DNA of 64,000 nt. Origin: Opitutia bacterium ISCC 52 (lineage in GTDB: Bacteria > Verrucomicrobiota > Verrucomicrobiia > Opitutales > UBA2995). The notes beneath the pieces are model-generated. The model had not been told where the DNA came from, made no database searches, and saw nothing but the letters and a program-made list of their open reading frames with translations. The stretch lies in the NCBI GenBank assembly GCA_014529675.2, contig CP076040.1:4173894-4237893 (forward strand), in the 5' to 3' direction. This document shows positions 18,026 through 27,863 of the stretch, piece by piece. The position numbers and the translations under genes were made by a program. The stretch's first letter is position 1; each line of letters opens with the position of its first letter.

Positions 18026-18655
18026 TTAGGCATTTTCAACTACTTTCAGAAAATTTTGGTATAGTTGAAGCCCTTTTTTCTGACTCTTCTCGGGGTGAAA
18101 CTGAGTAGCCACACAATTCCCTCGCTTAATACCGCTTGTGAATGGGCCTCCATAGTCGGATCTAAAAAAGGATGCCTCCTCGTTTTCGGGGGCTAAGAAG
18201 TAACTGTGTACAAAATAAAATTGGTCTACTTCCGATACTAATCCATCAACGATAGGGTCGCTAGGATCCAAAAAGGTAGCTGCATTCCAACCCATGTGCG
18301 GAACCTTATACTCCGGTGGAAGTTGAAACCGCTTTACCTGGCCAGGAAAAATACCCAGTCCATCGACGGCCCCTTCTTCGGAATAGTCGTAGAGGGCCTG
18401 AAATCCCAAGCATACTCCAAAAAAGGGTCGATCTTCTGAGATCCACCCTTTGACCAAATCGATCAGATTGCAGGCCCGAAGCCCATCGATACAATCACCT
18501 AGAGCTCCTACACCTGGTAGCACCAAGCCCGATGCATCACCCATTTGCTCGGGAGATGTGATCAGGTTTACCTCGGCACCGCAGGCTTCAAATGCTTTGG
18601 AAACACTACGGAGGTTTCCCATTCCGTAGTCTGTAACTGCGAGTTTAGTTTTCAT
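18026..18655 (-). CDS. hisH: Imidazole glycerol phosphate synthase, glutamine amidotransferase subunit
   Basis: Class I glutaminase of histidine biosynthesis; it passes ammonia to HisF to form imidazole glycerol phosphate. 209 residues, normal length. The N-terminal start [13 protein letters not shown] is typical. Nucleophile Cys82 is in FFGVCLGFQ, and His187/Glu189 are in QFHPEKSQ. It is encoded 9 nt after hisB. hisF, hisA, hisG and hisI/E are not in the window, so the pathway is split between loci. Confidence 0.96.
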   Translation of the reverse strand: MKTKLAVTDYGMGNLRSVSKAFEACGAEVNLITSPEQMGDASGLVLPGVGALGDCIDGLRACNLIDLVKGWISEDRPFFGVCLGFQALYDYSEEGAVDGLGIFPGQVKRFQLPPEYKVPHMGWNAATFLDPSDPIVDGLVSEVDQFYFVHSYFLAPENEEASFFRSDYGGPFTSGIKRGNCVATQFHPEKSQKKGLQLYQNFLKVVENA

Positions 18656-18664
18656 CGGTTCCCA

Positions 18665-19264
18665 CTAAGTCAATTTGTCCTTAGTCGAAGGAAGCTGGCC
18701 TTCCGTTCTTGGATCCACCGATGTCGCCACGTCGAGAGCTTTGGCAAAACACTTGAATAACGCCTCCACAATGTGGTGCGGCTCATCCCCATATTCAATC
18801 TTCAGGTGAATATTTGCACTCAAATTGTTTACCACTGCCTGGAAAAACTCACGAATCAGTACGATGTTGAAATCACGGATATAATTGGTCGGCGATTCAA
18901 CCTGGTATTTAAGAAACGGGCGGTTGCTCAGATCCAAAGCTACACGTGCCAAGGTCTCATCCATGGGCAAGATAAAGAAACCGTAGCGACGGATTCCAAG
19001 CTTATCACCCAACGCCTGTTTGATGGCATCGCCCAAAACGATACCCACATCCTCAACCATATGGTGATAATCAACCTCGATGTCACCCTTTGCAATCAGC
19101 TTGAGATCAAACAAACCGTGCTTGGCGAACAAGTTGAGCATGTGGTCGAAGAACGGGATACCCGTATCTACCTCAAACTCGCCGGAACCATCCAGATTGA
19201 TGGTCAGTGCAATATCGGTCTCCGCTGTTTTGCGGGAGATTGAGACTATGCGTTTTTCAGCCAT
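18665..19264 (-). CDS. hisB: Imidazoleglycerol-phosphate dehydratase
   Basis: Manganese-dependent dehydratase converting imidazole glycerol phosphate to imidazole acetol phosphate. 199 residues, the monofunctional form without the histidinol phosphatase domain. Metal-binding signatures are present: [12 protein letters not shown] (about 39-50), [15 protein letters not shown] (about 65-79) and [17 protein letters not shown] near the C-terminus. The start overlaps the end of hisC by 19 nt, indicating translational coupling within hisD-hisC-hisB-hisH. Confidence 0.97.
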   Translation of the reverse strand: MAEKRIVSISRKTAETDIALTINLDGSGEFEVDTGIPFFDHMLNLFAKHGLFDLKLIAKGDIEVDYHHMVEDVGIVLGDAIKQALGDKLGIRRYGFFILPMDETLARVALDLSNRPFLKYQVESPTNYIRDFNIVLIREFFQAVVNNLSANIHLKIEYGDEPHHIVEALFKCFAKALDVATSVDPRTEGQLPSTKDKLT

Positions 19265-20346
19265 TGGTCGATTGTATCATTTAGAGTTTCCATCTCGGAT
19301 TCTGAGCCCACGCTGATTCTTAGGAAAGAATCGGTTCGAGTATCGTTTCCGAAATATCGTACGAGAATTTTCTCCCCGAAGAGAAAGTCAAACAGGGATT
19401 TTGCAACCTCTGGACCCGTTTCCCCTCGAGAATTTACAGGTTGTGTAAAAATCAGGTTGGCCTGAGACGGGTAAGAAAACCAGCCGAGGCCTTCCCACCG
19501 CTTTTGGCAACGGTCCCGAGTATCTTTGATTTTCCCGGTCAATCCATCGTAATATTCGACATCGGAAAGGGCAGCCAATCCAGCGACCTGGGAGATCCGA
19601 TTAACGTTGTAACTGTCACGCACCTTATCGAGAAGGTCGATGAGCTCAGGATTCCCCAAAAGATATCCCACCCGCATTCCAGCCAGGCTGTGCGATTTGG
19701 AGAAAGTCCGCGTTACGCAAAGGTTGGGGAATTCTTCCACGAGGGAAATTGCCGTTTCTTCGGCGAAAGCCCCATAAGCTTCATCCACAACCAAGATTCC
19801 ATCATATTGCTCGGCTAAGCTCCGAATAGTGTCGGTGGTGAATCCAACTCCAGTAGGTGCATTGGGTGAAGTCAGGAAAAACAGATTGGCCCCGCAGTTA
19901 GCGACCTCCTCCACTGGCAAGGTCATGCTAGAGTCAAAGCCCACCGAAACTTGTTTCGCATTTTGAATGGCCAGCAAAACAGGGTAGAGAGAATAGCTCG
20001 GCACCATGTATCCGGCGCTTTTTTCTTCATCGCAGAAGCTACGAATCAAGAGATTCAGAATTTCATCAGATCCATTTCCTACGAATGCCCAATCCCCACT
20101 GGGGAGATGGAAATGCTGTGCCAACTCCTCGCGTAAGGTGGCGCAGATTGGATTCGGATACTTACGCAATGGATCCCCAGCTTCCTTCGCAATCGCTTCA
20201 GCGACACGCGGGCTCGGCGGATAGGGGTTCTCATTGGTGTTCAGTTTGATCCAATCCGCATCCTGTGGTTGTTTTCCGGGTACGTAGGCGTGCAACGCCT
20301 GCACATGCGCAAGCGCCCGGTCGGATAATGACGGATTCGATTTCAT
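19246..20346 (-). CDS. hisC: Histidinol-phosphate aminotransferase
   Basis: PLP-dependent class I/II aminotransferase acting on imidazole acetol phosphate. 366 residues. [12 protein letters not shown] near residue 35 is the family's substrate-binding start. The aspartate of VVDEAYGAF (about 187-195) contacts the PLP ring. The Schiff-base lysine is K217 in [16 protein letters not shown]. It follows hisD by 21 nt and overlaps hisB by 19 nt. Confidence 0.96.
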   Translation of the reverse strand: MKSNPSLSDRALAHVQALHAYVPGKQPQDADWIKLNTNENPYPPSPRVAEAIAKEAGDPLRKYPNPICATLREELAQHFHLPSGDWAFVGNGSDEILNLLIRSFCDEEKSAGYMVPSYSLYPVLLAIQNAKQVSVGFDSSMTLPVEEVANCGANLFFLTSPNAPTGVGFTTDTIRSLAEQYDGILVVDEAYGAFAEETAISLVEEFPNLCVTRTFSKSHSLAGMRVGYLLGNPELIDLLDKVRDSYNVNRISQVAGLAALSDVEYYDGLTGKIKDTRDRCQKRWEGLGWFSYPSQANLIFTQPVNSRGETGPEVAKSLFDFLFGEKILVRYFGNDTRTDSFLRISVGSESEMETLNDTIDQWLKNA

Positions 20347-20367
20347 AGTTACGATTTATAAAGCTCG

Positions 20368-21663
20368 TTACTTTGCCCGAATAGATACAGATCTGCCGTG
20401 GGCGTCGAGTTTTTCTAAACGCGCAAATACCTCAATAGTGTTTGCGGCTTTCTTCACATGACTCTGCTCGTAACGCACGACACTACTTCTTCGAAAGAAG
20501 TCACTTACAGTCAGACCGCTTAAATAGCGCCCCACCCTGCCAGTCGGCAATTCGTGGCTTGGACCGGCAGTAAAGTCGCCCAATGCTGTAGCTGAGTAAT
20601 GTCCTTGAAGAATAGCACCTGCAGTTGTGATCCGTTGAGTCATGGACGCTATCCGTGAGGAGTCGACCTGTAGCTCCATGTGTTCAGGAGCAATAAAGTT
20701 AGCAACGTCGATCGCGGCATTCAGATTAGGCACTTCAACAATCGCAAAATTCTTTTTCAGCACACGACTAATTGCCTCCTTGTGTGACAGTGATGGAAGT
20801 TGAGACGTAATCGAACTCAAGGCCGCTTCGATCAGCTTCTTTGAAGAAGAAACTAGATAGACCTTCTCCTTACCTGACCCATGCTCAGCTTGTGCTAGAA
20901 GATCTGCTGCGACAAAGGACGGCTTTGCAGATGAGTCCGCAATGACCATCACCTCACTGGGTCCTGGTAGAAGATCAATACCGACTCGTCCAAAGAGTTG
21001 CCGTTTAGCTTCGTTTACGAATGCATTTCCAGGGCCATAAATTTTGTCGACAGGAGTGACGCTTTTTGTGCCAAACGCCATGGCGGCGACCGCTTGAGCG
21101 CCACCAATCTTGTAAACTTCTTTGATCCCACAAAGAGAAAGTACTCCTGCCATGGCGGGGGCAATACCGCCCTCTTTATTAGGAGGCGTACACACACAAA
21201 TTTGCGGGACCTTGGCGATTTTGGCCAAAGTGGCTGTCATGATAACAGTGGAAACAAGTGGCACACTTCCACCAGGCACATAAAGCCCCACTCGTTGAAT
21301 AGGGTAATAACGCTCCCCTACCGTCGCTCCATGCGGATTTTTCTTGGACCAATTCTTTGGCAGGGACTCACGGTTGTAAGCCTTAACACAACGAATGGAT
21401 TCTTTGAGTGCCGTGCGGTCCTTAGCGGAAAGACTGCTTTCGCCAGCCTTCAACTCGGACTCCGAAACTTTCAAGGTACGAGGATTCAATTTCGCCCCGT
21501 CCAATCGCTCTGTTATGGCGAAGACGGCTTTGTCACCTCGCTTTTGGATATCTCCAATAATATCAGCAACAATGGCCTCAACTTTCGAGGATCCAGCAGC
21601 ATCTTCAGCGAACGCAGCCAGCCGTTTAAAAAAGCTGGGTGTACCATACTTGAATCTAGGCAT
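20368..21663 (-). CDS. hisD: Histidinol dehydrogenase
   Basis: NAD-dependent zinc enzyme for the last two steps of histidine synthesis. 431 residues, normal length. Recognisable parts are RVGLYVPGG (NAD-binding region), YKIGGAQAVAAMAFGT, KIYGPGNAFVNEAKR, and the zinc/catalytic segment LLAQAEHGSGK (Gln and His ligands). The C-terminal HELPTGRVGRYLSGL and a further zinc histidine are also typical. Its start codon abuts the stop of the LolA-like gene (21664-21666), so the two are certainly cotranscribed. Confidence 0.97.
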   Translation of the reverse strand: MPRFKYGTPSFFKRLAAFAEDAAGSSKVEAIVADIIGDIQKRGDKAVFAITERLDGAKLNPRTLKVSESELKAGESSLSAKDRTALKESIRCVKAYNRESLPKNWSKKNPHGATVGERYYPIQRVGLYVPGGSVPLVSTVIMTATLAKIAKVPQICVCTPPNKEGGIAPAMAGVLSLCGIKEVYKIGGAQAVAAMAFGTKSVTPVDKIYGPGNAFVNEAKRQLFGRVGIDLLPGPSEVMVIADSSAKPSFVAADLLAQAEHGSGKEKVYLVSSSKKLIEAALSSITSQLPSLSHKEAISRVLKKNFAIVEVPNLNAAIDVANFIAPEHMELQVDSSRIASMTQRITTAGAILQGHYSATALGDFTAGPSHELPTGRVGRYLSGLTVSDFFRRSSVVRYEQSHVKKAANTIEVFARLEKLDAHGRSVSIRAK

Positions 21664-22449
21664 CTATTTTTCCCTCAACGAGGGCAGCGGAGGCTGGGTA
21701 AAGAGTGAATCGTCAAAGACGGGATTCACTTCGATTTTGTTAAATTCAAGATGACTAATCTGCTCATCCCCTCTGAAGGTGATTAAATACTTTGGGAATC
21801 TGATGCCACTTACCATCAATTCTCCCTGTTCTTGAATGCGTTCCCCATTTTCGATTTCGGATAACAGCAATTCTCCTGTTTCTTCATCAAAATAACGGAC
21901 AAATATAGCCGCCCCATAGAGGATTTTAACAACTTCAACGGGCTTACCATCGAGATCCTCTTTGCCAAGGTACTCAATCTTCCGTCCGTAGTTCGTCTTG
22001 GTTGAAAAGAAATTCAAACCTTCGTAGGTATTCGCGCGCAACCGTTTCAAGCGGGCCACATCCACCGGCATCAGAGCATAAACTTCCGGATTATCCGTTT
22101 TGAAGCGTTTAAGCCAACCTTCGTAATCGTTCAGCCCAAATTCATCGACCATTCCGTTATCGTGTTGGATAGACTGCATCAGCTTGTATGGCTGCTGTAA
22201 ACTAATGGAAATCTTTCCAGTCTTACCGTCCGGATTGGTGATCGTTCCTTCGAAGCGCAAGGACCTTACGCCGTTAAGTGTTGGTTCATCGGAAATGAAC
22301 TGGCGGGCCTTTTTTAGAATGGCTTCTGCTTGTGGATCTAGATTGGCCTTAAGCACCTGACCACCGACTGAAGCAAATACCGCACACAACGCAAAGAGGC
22401 GCCGGAACCCAATCGGGAGAACTAGAACGGATTTGATATCGAACTTCAT
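21664..22449 (-). CDS. Putative LolA-like periplasmic protein
   Basis: A 261-residue exported protein, with the start at 22449 (MKFDIKSVLV) chosen because it places a hydrophobic signal segment near residues 7-30. An ATG at 22497 is also possible. The mature part opens with a helix (AEAILKKARQFI) and continues as alternating strands (LRFEGTITNPDGKTGKISIS, LQQPYKLMQS). This resembles the half-barrel of LolA/LppX lipoprotein carriers. Catalytic residues are not expected. It lies directly upstream of hisD with no spacer, which may be positional only. The function is inferred from fold pattern, so treat as tentative. Confidence 0.55.
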   Translation of the reverse strand: MKFDIKSVLVLPIGFRRLFALCAVFASVGGQVLKANLDPQAEAILKKARQFISDEPTLNGVRSLRFEGTITNPDGKTGKISISLQQPYKLMQSIQHDNGMVDEFGLNDYEGWLKRFKTDNPEVYALMPVDVARLKRLRANTYEGLNFFSTKTNYGRKIEYLGKEDLDGKPVEVVKILYGAAIFVRYFDEETGELLLSEIENGERIQEQGELMVSGIRFPKYLITFRGDEQISHLEFNKIEVNPVFDDSLFTQPPLPSLREK

Positions 22450-22517
22450 AACAGAATCACAGGAATCGAACGCTATAGGACTCCATAATCCAAACAATGT
22501 TCAACCCAAATCGCACA

Positions 22518-24056
22518 CTATTCCCACTCGATCGTGCTAGGGGGCTTAGAGCTAATATCGAGGACCACTCGGTTCACCCCTTTGACCTCATTTATGATGC
22601 GGTTGGAGATCTTGGCCAATAAGTCGTGATCCAACTTAGCCCAATCAGCAGTCATGGCATCCACACTTTCCACTATTCTCAGCGCGATGACGTTGTCGTA
22701 GGTTCTTTCATCACCCATAACTCCAACCGTTCGCACAGGTAGAAAAACAGCAAAGGATTGCCACACTTTGTAGTAAAGATCCGCAGCTTTCATCTCTTCG
22801 AGTAAGATAGCATCTGCTTCTCGCAGAACGACCAACTTATCTTCAGTAATGTCTCCTAAAACGCGGACTGCGAGGCCGGGCCCAGGAAATGGTTGCCGCC
22901 AAACCACGCTGTCAGGCAATCCAAGACTCTTACCGAGTAGCCGAACTTCATCTTTAAATAGTTGGTTCAGCGGCTCTAAGATCTTCAACTTCATCCGCTC
23001 CGGCAGGCCGCCCACATTGTGGTGACTTTTAATCAGCGAAGCTGGATTTCCATCAATGGGAACACTCTCAATGATATCGGGATAAATAGTTCCCTGAGCC
23101 AGGAAATCAACGGTACCGATATTCTCTACCTCGTCCTCGAATACATCAATGAAGGTATTGCCGATGATCTTCCGTTTTTGCTCCGGGTCAGTCACACCCG
23201 CCAAGCGCTCAAGGAACAAATCAGCGGAATCAGCGACGACCAGGTTAATTTGGAAATGATCTCCGTAGAGCTTCGCAACCGCCTCGCGCTCATCTTTACG
23301 AAGCAACCCGTTGTCCACAAACACACAAGTTAGTTGGGATCCGATTGCGTCATGAATCAGTTTCGCGGCAACCGAACTATCAACACCACCGCTAAGTCCC
23401 AAGATAACCTTCTTGTCTCCCACAGTCTCACGAATACTCGAAATAGAACTTTCGATGTAGCTTTCCATCGTCCAGTCCCCTTCACACTTACAGATATCGA
23501 AAACAAAATTCCGGATAATGTCAGTCCCTTGCTCGGTGTGAAAAACTTCCGGATGAAATTGAAGACCGAAGAATTGCCGATCAATGTCCTGAATGGCTGC
23601 GAAATCGCTGTTTTCGGTGGTGGCAACGGGTTTGAATCCTTCAGGCAGCACCGTCAGCTTGTCACCGTGGGAGTTCCAAACCTGTATGGATTTATTGACC
23701 CCATTAAAGAGCGGACTCTCGCCTGTGATATTCAAAGTACCTTTCCCATATTCTCGCTCTTCGCTGTGCTCAGCCTTTCCGCCAAGCAGATATCCTAGCA
23801 ACTGGATCCCATAACAGATTCCCAAAACGGGAACTCCTAAGTCGAAGATAGCGTTATCCGGATGCGGAGCATTATCCGCAAAAACGGAAGAAGGACCCCC
23901 GGATAAAATGACACCCTTTATCCCCTCTTTTTTTAACTCCTCTGCTGAAGTTGAGAAAGGCAACACCTTCGAATATACCTGACACTCTCTCAATCGTCGG
24001 GCGATGACTTGTGTATATTGGGAACCAAAATCAAGAACGGCTACTACTTCGGCCAT
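22518..24056 (-). CDS. guaA: GMP synthase (glutamine-hydrolysing)
   Basis: Converts XMP to GMP with glutamine and ATP. 512 residues in three domains. The GATase domain has nucleophile Cys81 in LGICYGIQ and His168/Glu170 in LQFHPEV. The ATP pyrophosphatase domain has the P-loop LSGGVDSS near 221-228. The C-terminal dimerisation domain ends with the usual IEWE motif after [13 protein letters not shown]. It starts 2 nt after the stop of the small zinc-ribbon gene. guaB is not in the window. Confidence 0.98.
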   Translation of the reverse strand: MAEVVAVLDFGSQYTQVIARRLRECQVYSKVLPFSTSAEELKKEGIKGVILSGGPSSVFADNAPHPDNAIFDLGVPVLGICYGIQLLGYLLGGKAEHSEEREYGKGTLNITGESPLFNGVNKSIQVWNSHGDKLTVLPEGFKPVATTENSDFAAIQDIDRQFFGLQFHPEVFHTEQGTDIIRNFVFDICKCEGDWTMESYIESSISSIRETVGDKKVILGLSGGVDSSVAAKLIHDAIGSQLTCVFVDNGLLRKDEREAVAKLYGDHFQINLVVADSADLFLERLAGVTDPEQKRKIIGNTFIDVFEDEVENIGTVDFLAQGTIYPDIIESVPIDGNPASLIKSHHNVGGLPERMKLKILEPLNQLFKDEVRLLGKSLGLPDSVVWRQPFPGPGLAVRVLGDITEDKLVVLREADAILLEEMKAADLYYKVWQSFAVFLPVRTVGVMGDERTYDNVIALRIVESVDAMTADWAKLDHDLLAKISNRIINEVKGVNRVVLDISSKPPSTIEWE

Positions 24057-24058
24057 GG

Positions 24059-24292
24059 CTAAAATTGTAAATGTGTATTTTTAAATTCGCAGCGGGGACA
24101 GTTCGATTGCTTCACACCCATCTTGTCTGCATAAATTTTGCTGCATTTGACGCAGTGAAAAACGGTTTTGGAACGTTCCGACTGATATAGATTTTTATCC
24201 CTGAAGTCATAGTAAGCCCACAGACCTATCACCGTTCCTATTCCTATAAGAAGGTAGATTAGAAATCCATCTGCTAGTGTGATCGGGATCAT
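24059..24292 (-). CDS. Small membrane protein with a C-terminal zinc ribbon
   Basis: A 77-residue protein with one N-terminal membrane helix (about residues 6-26, [20 protein letters not shown]). A short linker precedes a predicted zinc ribbon with two CxxC pairs, CVKC and CPRC, 18 residues apart. The start at 24292 is preferred because an ATG at 24301 would fall inside the rplQ terminator. It ends 2 nt before guaA and so shares its transcript. No family is recognised; the ribbon may bind zinc for protein contact or redox control. Confidence 0.7.
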   Translation of the reverse strand: MIPITLADGFLIYLLIGIGTVIGLWAYYDFRDKNLYQSERSKTVFHCVKCSKIYADKMGVKQSNCPRCEFKNTHLQF

Positions 24293-24296
24293 TGTA

Positions 24297-24327
24297 AACA
24301 CAAACGCGCCCGAAGATCAGGCGCGTT
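24297..24327 (-). terminator. Terminator of the alpha (rplQ) operon
   Basis: Minus strand: AACGCGCC and GGCGCGTT form a perfect 8-bp GC-rich stem with a 9-nt loop, followed by TGTGTTT. It lies 36 nt past the rplQ stop and closes the long ribosomal transcript. Confidence 0.75.
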
Positions 24328-24362
24328 GTGGGAAAGTGTTTCTTTTGAAGAGTATGCCAAGT

Positions 24363-24956
24363 TTACTTCTTGGTTTCTTCCTCCTCGTCAGCCGCGTCTT
24401 CTTCAGCGGCAAGTGCTTCTTCAGCCTCGGCTTTTGCTTCAGGAGCTTCTTCAGCTTCCGCAGCGGGTGTTTCCTCCACTTCGGCAGCTGGCTCTTCAGC
24501 AACAACTTCCTCTGCCACTTCTTCTACTGCTTTTTCTTCAGCAGCTTTCTTGGCAGTCTTTTTGGCCTTCTTTTTTCTCTTCTTGCCGTAACCTTCGTCT
24601 GCAGCAGGAATCAATTCGATCAATGCCATTTCAGCAGCATCACCTACACGTGTACCAATCTTATAGATACGTGTGTAACCACCTTGGCGGTCTTTGAATT
24701 CTTCAACCTTCTCATTGAAGAGAAGTTGAACCGCTTCTTTATTTCGAAGACGGGAAGCAGCCAAACGACGATCAGCGAGTGTTCCGTTTTTAGCTAAGGT
24801 AATGATCTTTTCAATAAAAGGACGTAGAGCCTTGGCCTTCGCCAAAGTCGTCTTGATACGACCTTCTTTAATAAGAGCGAGAGCCAGGTTGGCCATGAGG
24901 GCCGGGCGATGGGCCTTCTTTACCCCTAATTCGTGTCTGTGTTTTAAATGGCGCAT
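24363..24956 (-). CDS. rplQ: 50S ribosomal protein L17 with acidic C-terminal tail
   Basis: L17 sits near the exit tunnel of the large subunit. The core (about residues 1-120) is standard, beginning MRHLKHRHELGVKKAHRPAL and including LRPFIEKIITLAKNGTLADRR. It is followed by a basic stretch (GKKRKKKAKKTAKK) and then about 60 residues that are almost only Ala, Glu, Pro and Val. The total of 197 residues compares with about 120-130 usual in bacteria. The tail resembles the N-terminal extension of S11 in the same operon. It is the last gene of the alpha operon, 21 nt after rpoA. Confidence 0.95.
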   Translation of the reverse strand: MRHLKHRHELGVKKAHRPALMANLALALIKEGRIKTTLAKAKALRPFIEKIITLAKNGTLADRRLAASRLRNKEAVQLLFNEKVEEFKDRQGGYTRIYKIGTRVGDAAEMALIELIPAADEGYGKKRKKKAKKTAKKAAEEKAVEEVAEEVVAEEPAAEVEETPAAEAEEAPEAKAEAEEALAAEEDAADEEEETKK

Positions 24957-24977
24957 TGCGGATGGTCTCCAGAAAAC

Positions 24978-25976
24978 TTAGTCTATGCGGGAATCGAGAA
25001 GACGCTCATCGATTTTCATTCCCAGGGATAGACCCAGCTGTTCCAGTTTTGCTTTAATTTCGTTGAGTGATTTCTTACCGAAGTTGCGGTACTTCAGCAT
25101 TTCCTGCTCTGACTTCATAGCCAACTCACCAACGGTGGTAATGTTAGCATTGTTCAAGCAGTTCGCGGCACGAACCGAGAGCTCGATTTCATTGACGCTC
25201 ATGTTGAGAAGCTTGCGGAGCTTGTTTTGCTCTTCACTTACTTCAGAACCTTCACTTTCAAATTCAACATCATCATCACTCACCTTATCGAATACTTCGA
25301 GGTGGTGCTTTAGGATGGAAGCTGCGTGCTTAACTGCATCGTCCGGAGAAATCCGTCCGTCGGTTGAAATTTCGAGGATCAACTTATCGTAGTCGGTCAT
25401 TTGACCTACACGGGTGTTTTCCACGTTATACTTTACCAAGCGAACAGGGCTATAAAGACAATCGATTGGGATTACACCGATAGGATCGTCCTCAGTCTTG
25501 TTTTCCTCACCTGGCACATAGCCACGACCTACCTTAACTTCTATTTCAGCAAAGAAGCGACGCTCAGCATCGAGGGTGCAGATAACCTGCTCTGGATTGA
25601 TAATCTCAATATTCGCATCGGGCTGAATATCGGCAGCTGTCACTTGTCCTTCTTTGGTGACGTCAAGGAGAAGCTTAACCGACTCACGCTTGTGATTGAT
25701 GAGCAGAATCTTCTTCAGGTTCAACACCACATCGGTGATGTCCTCAACGATTCCTTCAATACTCTGGAATTCGTGACTGACACCTTCAATCTTGATTGAA
25801 GAAATAGCGGCTCCTTCAATAGAACTGAGAAGCACACGCCGCAATGAGTTACCAATGGTGTGACCATAACCACCTTCAAAAGGCTCGGCTATGAACTTGG
25901 CATATGTATCAGTTGCGCTCTCATCATCTTTGGTGAGGCGGTTTGGGATTTCGAATTTTCCTAATCGAGTGGCCAT
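24978..25976 (-). CDS. rpoA: DNA-directed RNA polymerase alpha subunit
   Basis: 332 residues, normal length. The N-terminal dimerisation domain includes GYGHTIGNSLRRVLLSS (about 36-52), the assembly signature. After an acidic linker (about 235-255), the C-terminal domain shows the two helix-hairpin-helix elements ELSVRAANCLNNANITTVGEL and KYRNFGKKSLNEIKAKL that bind UP-element DNA and activators. It lies between rpsD and rplQ as in most bacteria. Confidence 0.98.
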   Translation of the reverse strand: MATRLGKFEIPNRLTKDDESATDTYAKFIAEPFEGGYGHTIGNSLRRVLLSSIEGAAISSIKIEGVSHEFQSIEGIVEDITDVVLNLKKILLINHKRESVKLLLDVTKEGQVTAADIQPDANIEIINPEQVICTLDAERRFFAEIEVKVGRGYVPGEENKTEDDPIGVIPIDCLYSPVRLVKYNVENTRVGQMTDYDKLILEISTDGRISPDDAVKHAASILKHHLEVFDKVSDDDVEFESEGSEVSEEQNKLRKLLNMSVNEIELSVRAANCLNNANITTVGELAMKSEQEMLKYRNFGKKSLNEIKAKLEQLGLSLGMKIDERLLDSRID

Positions 25977-26017
25977 GGAACAAACGTATGTAAATGTTAT
26001 AGTACCTCCGCTAAAGA

Positions 26018-26626
26018 TTAGCGGTTGTAGAATTCAACAATGAGCTGCTCATTGATGCCTACCTCAATCTCGTCGCGAGTAGGTAGACGGTTTATTTTTC
26101 CTTTAAAAGTATCTTCGGCTAGAGTCATCCAGTCAGGAATCGTCCGTGCGCGAGTTTCGTCGAGGGCACGCGTTGCCAATTGGCGGGAAGAGACGGCGTC
26201 TTTAACTTCAATCTCATCACCAGCTTCAACTTGGTAACTCGGAATGTCCACCTTGTGGCCATTTACTTTGATGTGGCCGTGGTTGACAAACTGACGAGCA
26301 CCCGAGCGAGTCTTGGCCAAGTTCAAGCGATAGATTACATTGTCCAAACGAGTCTCAAGCCTTTGAAGGAACACTTCACCGGTAACACCCTTGGCGCTCT
26401 TAGCTTGCTCAAAAGTACGGCGGAACTGTTTCTCCGTCATGCCATACATGTAACGAAGCTTTTGCTTTTCATTTAGACCGATAGAGTAATCACTCTGCTT
26501 GCGGCGAAGACGGGGACCGTGAACCCCGGGAGGATAGCTTTTGCGCTCAAAAGCTTTGTTAGGTGGAAAAATCGCCATTCCAAAACGGCGATTTATTCGA
26601 GTCGTGGGTCCTGTGTAACGAGCCAT
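26018..26626 (-). CDS. rpsD: 30S ribosomal protein S4
   Basis: Primary 16S rRNA-binding protein and assembly nucleator. 202 residues with the S4 RNA-binding domain visible at about 90-155 (RLETRLDNVIYRLNLAKTRSGARQFVNHGHIKVN). The N-terminus MARYTGPTTRINRRFGM lacks the four-cysteine zinc motif found in some S4 forms. In many bacteria S4 represses its own operon; no such leader structure was identified here. It is encoded 22 nt after rpsK. Confidence 0.98.
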   Translation of the reverse strand: MARYTGPTTRINRRFGMAIFPPNKAFERKSYPPGVHGPRLRRKQSDYSIGLNEKQKLRYMYGMTEKQFRRTFEQAKSAKGVTGEVFLQRLETRLDNVIYRLNLAKTRSGARQFVNHGHIKVNGHKVDIPSYQVEAGDEIEVKDAVSSRQLATRALDETRARTIPDWMTLAEDTFKGKINRLPTRDEIEVGINEQLIVEFYNR

Positions 26627-26648
26627 ACTTTAAAGGTATATAGATAGA

Positions 26649-27410
26649 TTAAACGCGGCGGCGCTTGGGTGGACGACATCCGTTGTGCGGAACAGGTGTC
26701 TTATCAATAATTGAAACAATGATCATTCCTAGAGCTTGAAGGGCACGAACGGCAGAATCTCTTCCCATGCCTGGGCCTTTCAAATGAACTTCAACTTCCT
26801 TCAATCCGTGAGCCATTGCAGCGCGGGTTGCATCTTGAGTGACAACCTGAGCAGCGTAAGCCGTAGATTTGCGGGAACCGCGGAAATTACATTTACCGGC
26901 ACTACTCCAGGAAATAACGTTCCCCTTCATGTCGGTCACAGAAACTTTAGTATTATTAAAAGAAGCTACCACGTGTACGATACCGTGCGTGATGTTCTTA
27001 CTACCTTTGGCACGACGAACCTTAATGTCACCAAGATCGTCACCCATTAAATCTGCGACGGTAGTATCTTCCTTTTTCTCCTCAGCTTTTGCTTCGCCTT
27101 CACCTTCTGGAGCTTCCGCCTTCGCCTCTTCCTTCTTGGGTTCTGCTTCTTTTGCGGGAGCTTTTTCAGCTTTCGGTTTTTCAGCCGGAGCTTCTTCGGC
27201 AGCAGGTGCTTCTTCGGCTTTAGCTTCCTCGACGGGAGCCTCTTCCTTCACTTCTTCAGCCTTGGCTTCCTCAACGGGAGCTTCTTCGGCAGCCGGAGCT
27301 TCCTCTTTTACTTCTGCAGCGGGTGCTTCTTCCTTTGCTTCAGCAGCAGGTGCTTTGGCTTGGGGTTCTTCAACCTTTTCTTCTTCGTTTTCGGGTTTTT
27401 CAGCGCTCAT
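26649..27410 (-). CDS. rpsK: 30S ribosomal protein S11 with long acidic N-terminal extension
   Basis: The C-terminal ~120 residues are a normal S11 ([34 protein letters not shown] and the terminal [11 protein letters not shown]), part of the mRNA platform of the small subunit. In front lies an extension of about 120 residues made of short repeats of Ala, Glu, Lys and Pro (EEAPAAE, KAEEAP, VKEEAPV). The total of 253 residues compares with about 130 usual. The extension is in frame without a stop and begins 16 nt after rpsM. An internal ATG at 27047 (MGDDLGDIK, residue 122) could also start a nearly normal S11. No Shine-Dalgarno site marks either start. Confidence 0.9.
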   Translation of the reverse strand: MSAEKPENEEEKVEEPQAKAPAAEAKEEAPAAEVKEEAPAAEEAPVEEAKAEEVKEEAPVEEAKAEEAPAAEEAPAEKPKAEKAPAKEAEPKKEEAKAEAPEGEGEAKAEEKKEDTTVADLMGDDLGDIKVRRAKGSKNITHGIVHVVASFNNTKVSVTDMKGNVISWSSAGKCNFRGSRKSTAYAAQVVTQDATRAAMAHGLKEVEVHLKGPGMGRDSAVRALQALGMIIVSIIDKTPVPHNGCRPPKRRRV

Positions 27411-27426
27411 ATTCTAAGCAAATTAA

Positions 27427-27798
27427 TTATTTGGACATAACGCCCACGGTGCGGCGGCCGCCTTTTCGAGTTCTAGCATTGGTGCTGGTGCGCTGACCAC
27501 GGACGGGAAGTCCGCGACGATGCCGATGTCCACGGTAACATTGGATGGCTTGCAGACGCTTCATATTAGCAGCAATATCTCGGCGTAGATCTCCTTCCGT
27601 CATCCACTGATTGCGGATAATGATCTCAGAAATCTGGTTAATTTGCTCCTCAGTAAGTTCTTGGGAGCGGTGCGCAGGATCGAGCTTCAGCTCATCAAGG
27701 ATCTGCTTGGCGCGGGTAGGGCCGATGCCGTAAATATAACGCAATGCGTACTCTGTACGCTTGTTATTTGGAATGTCTACACCTAGTAATCGAGGCAT
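27427..27798 (-). CDS. rpsM: 30S ribosomal protein S13
   Basis: Head protein of the small subunit contacting the P-site tRNA and L5. 123 residues. [20 protein letters not shown] at the N-terminus, the helix-hairpin-helix segment [14 protein letters not shown] and the basic C-terminus [15 protein letters not shown] are typical. It follows map by 65 nt. The rpmJ (L36) gene that often precedes rpsM is not there. Confidence 0.98.
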   Translation of the reverse strand: MPRLLGVDIPNNKRTEYALRYIYGIGPTRAKQILDELKLDPAHRSQELTEEQINQISEIIIRNQWMTEGDLRRDIAANMKRLQAIQCYRGHRHRRGLPVRGQRTSTNARTRKGGRRTVGVMSK

Positions 27799-27863
27799 TG
27801 CTTTTTAGTTGTTTGGAAATTGTGAAAAGTGGCCAAAATAACAGCTGTTTTTTGTTTGAAAAG

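Noticed and set aside
19246-19264. Possible frameshift where hisB and hisC overlap
   Set aside because: Both proteins are complete with normal ends; a 19-nt overlap is ordinary coupling.
24326-24697. Plus-strand Gln/Leu-rich open frame opposite rplQ
   Set aside because: It is the antisense reading of the Ala/Glu-rich L17 tail; the low-complexity codons remove stops on both strands. No start context or homology.
27090-27400. Repeat tract in rpsK as a CRISPR or DNA satellite
   Set aside because: Units are irregular, keep the reading frame and reflect peptide repeats; no conserved spacer pattern.
26869-27417. Plus-strand Ser/Ala-rich frame opposite rpsK
   Set aside because: Antisense shadow of the S11 extension repeats; no independent support.
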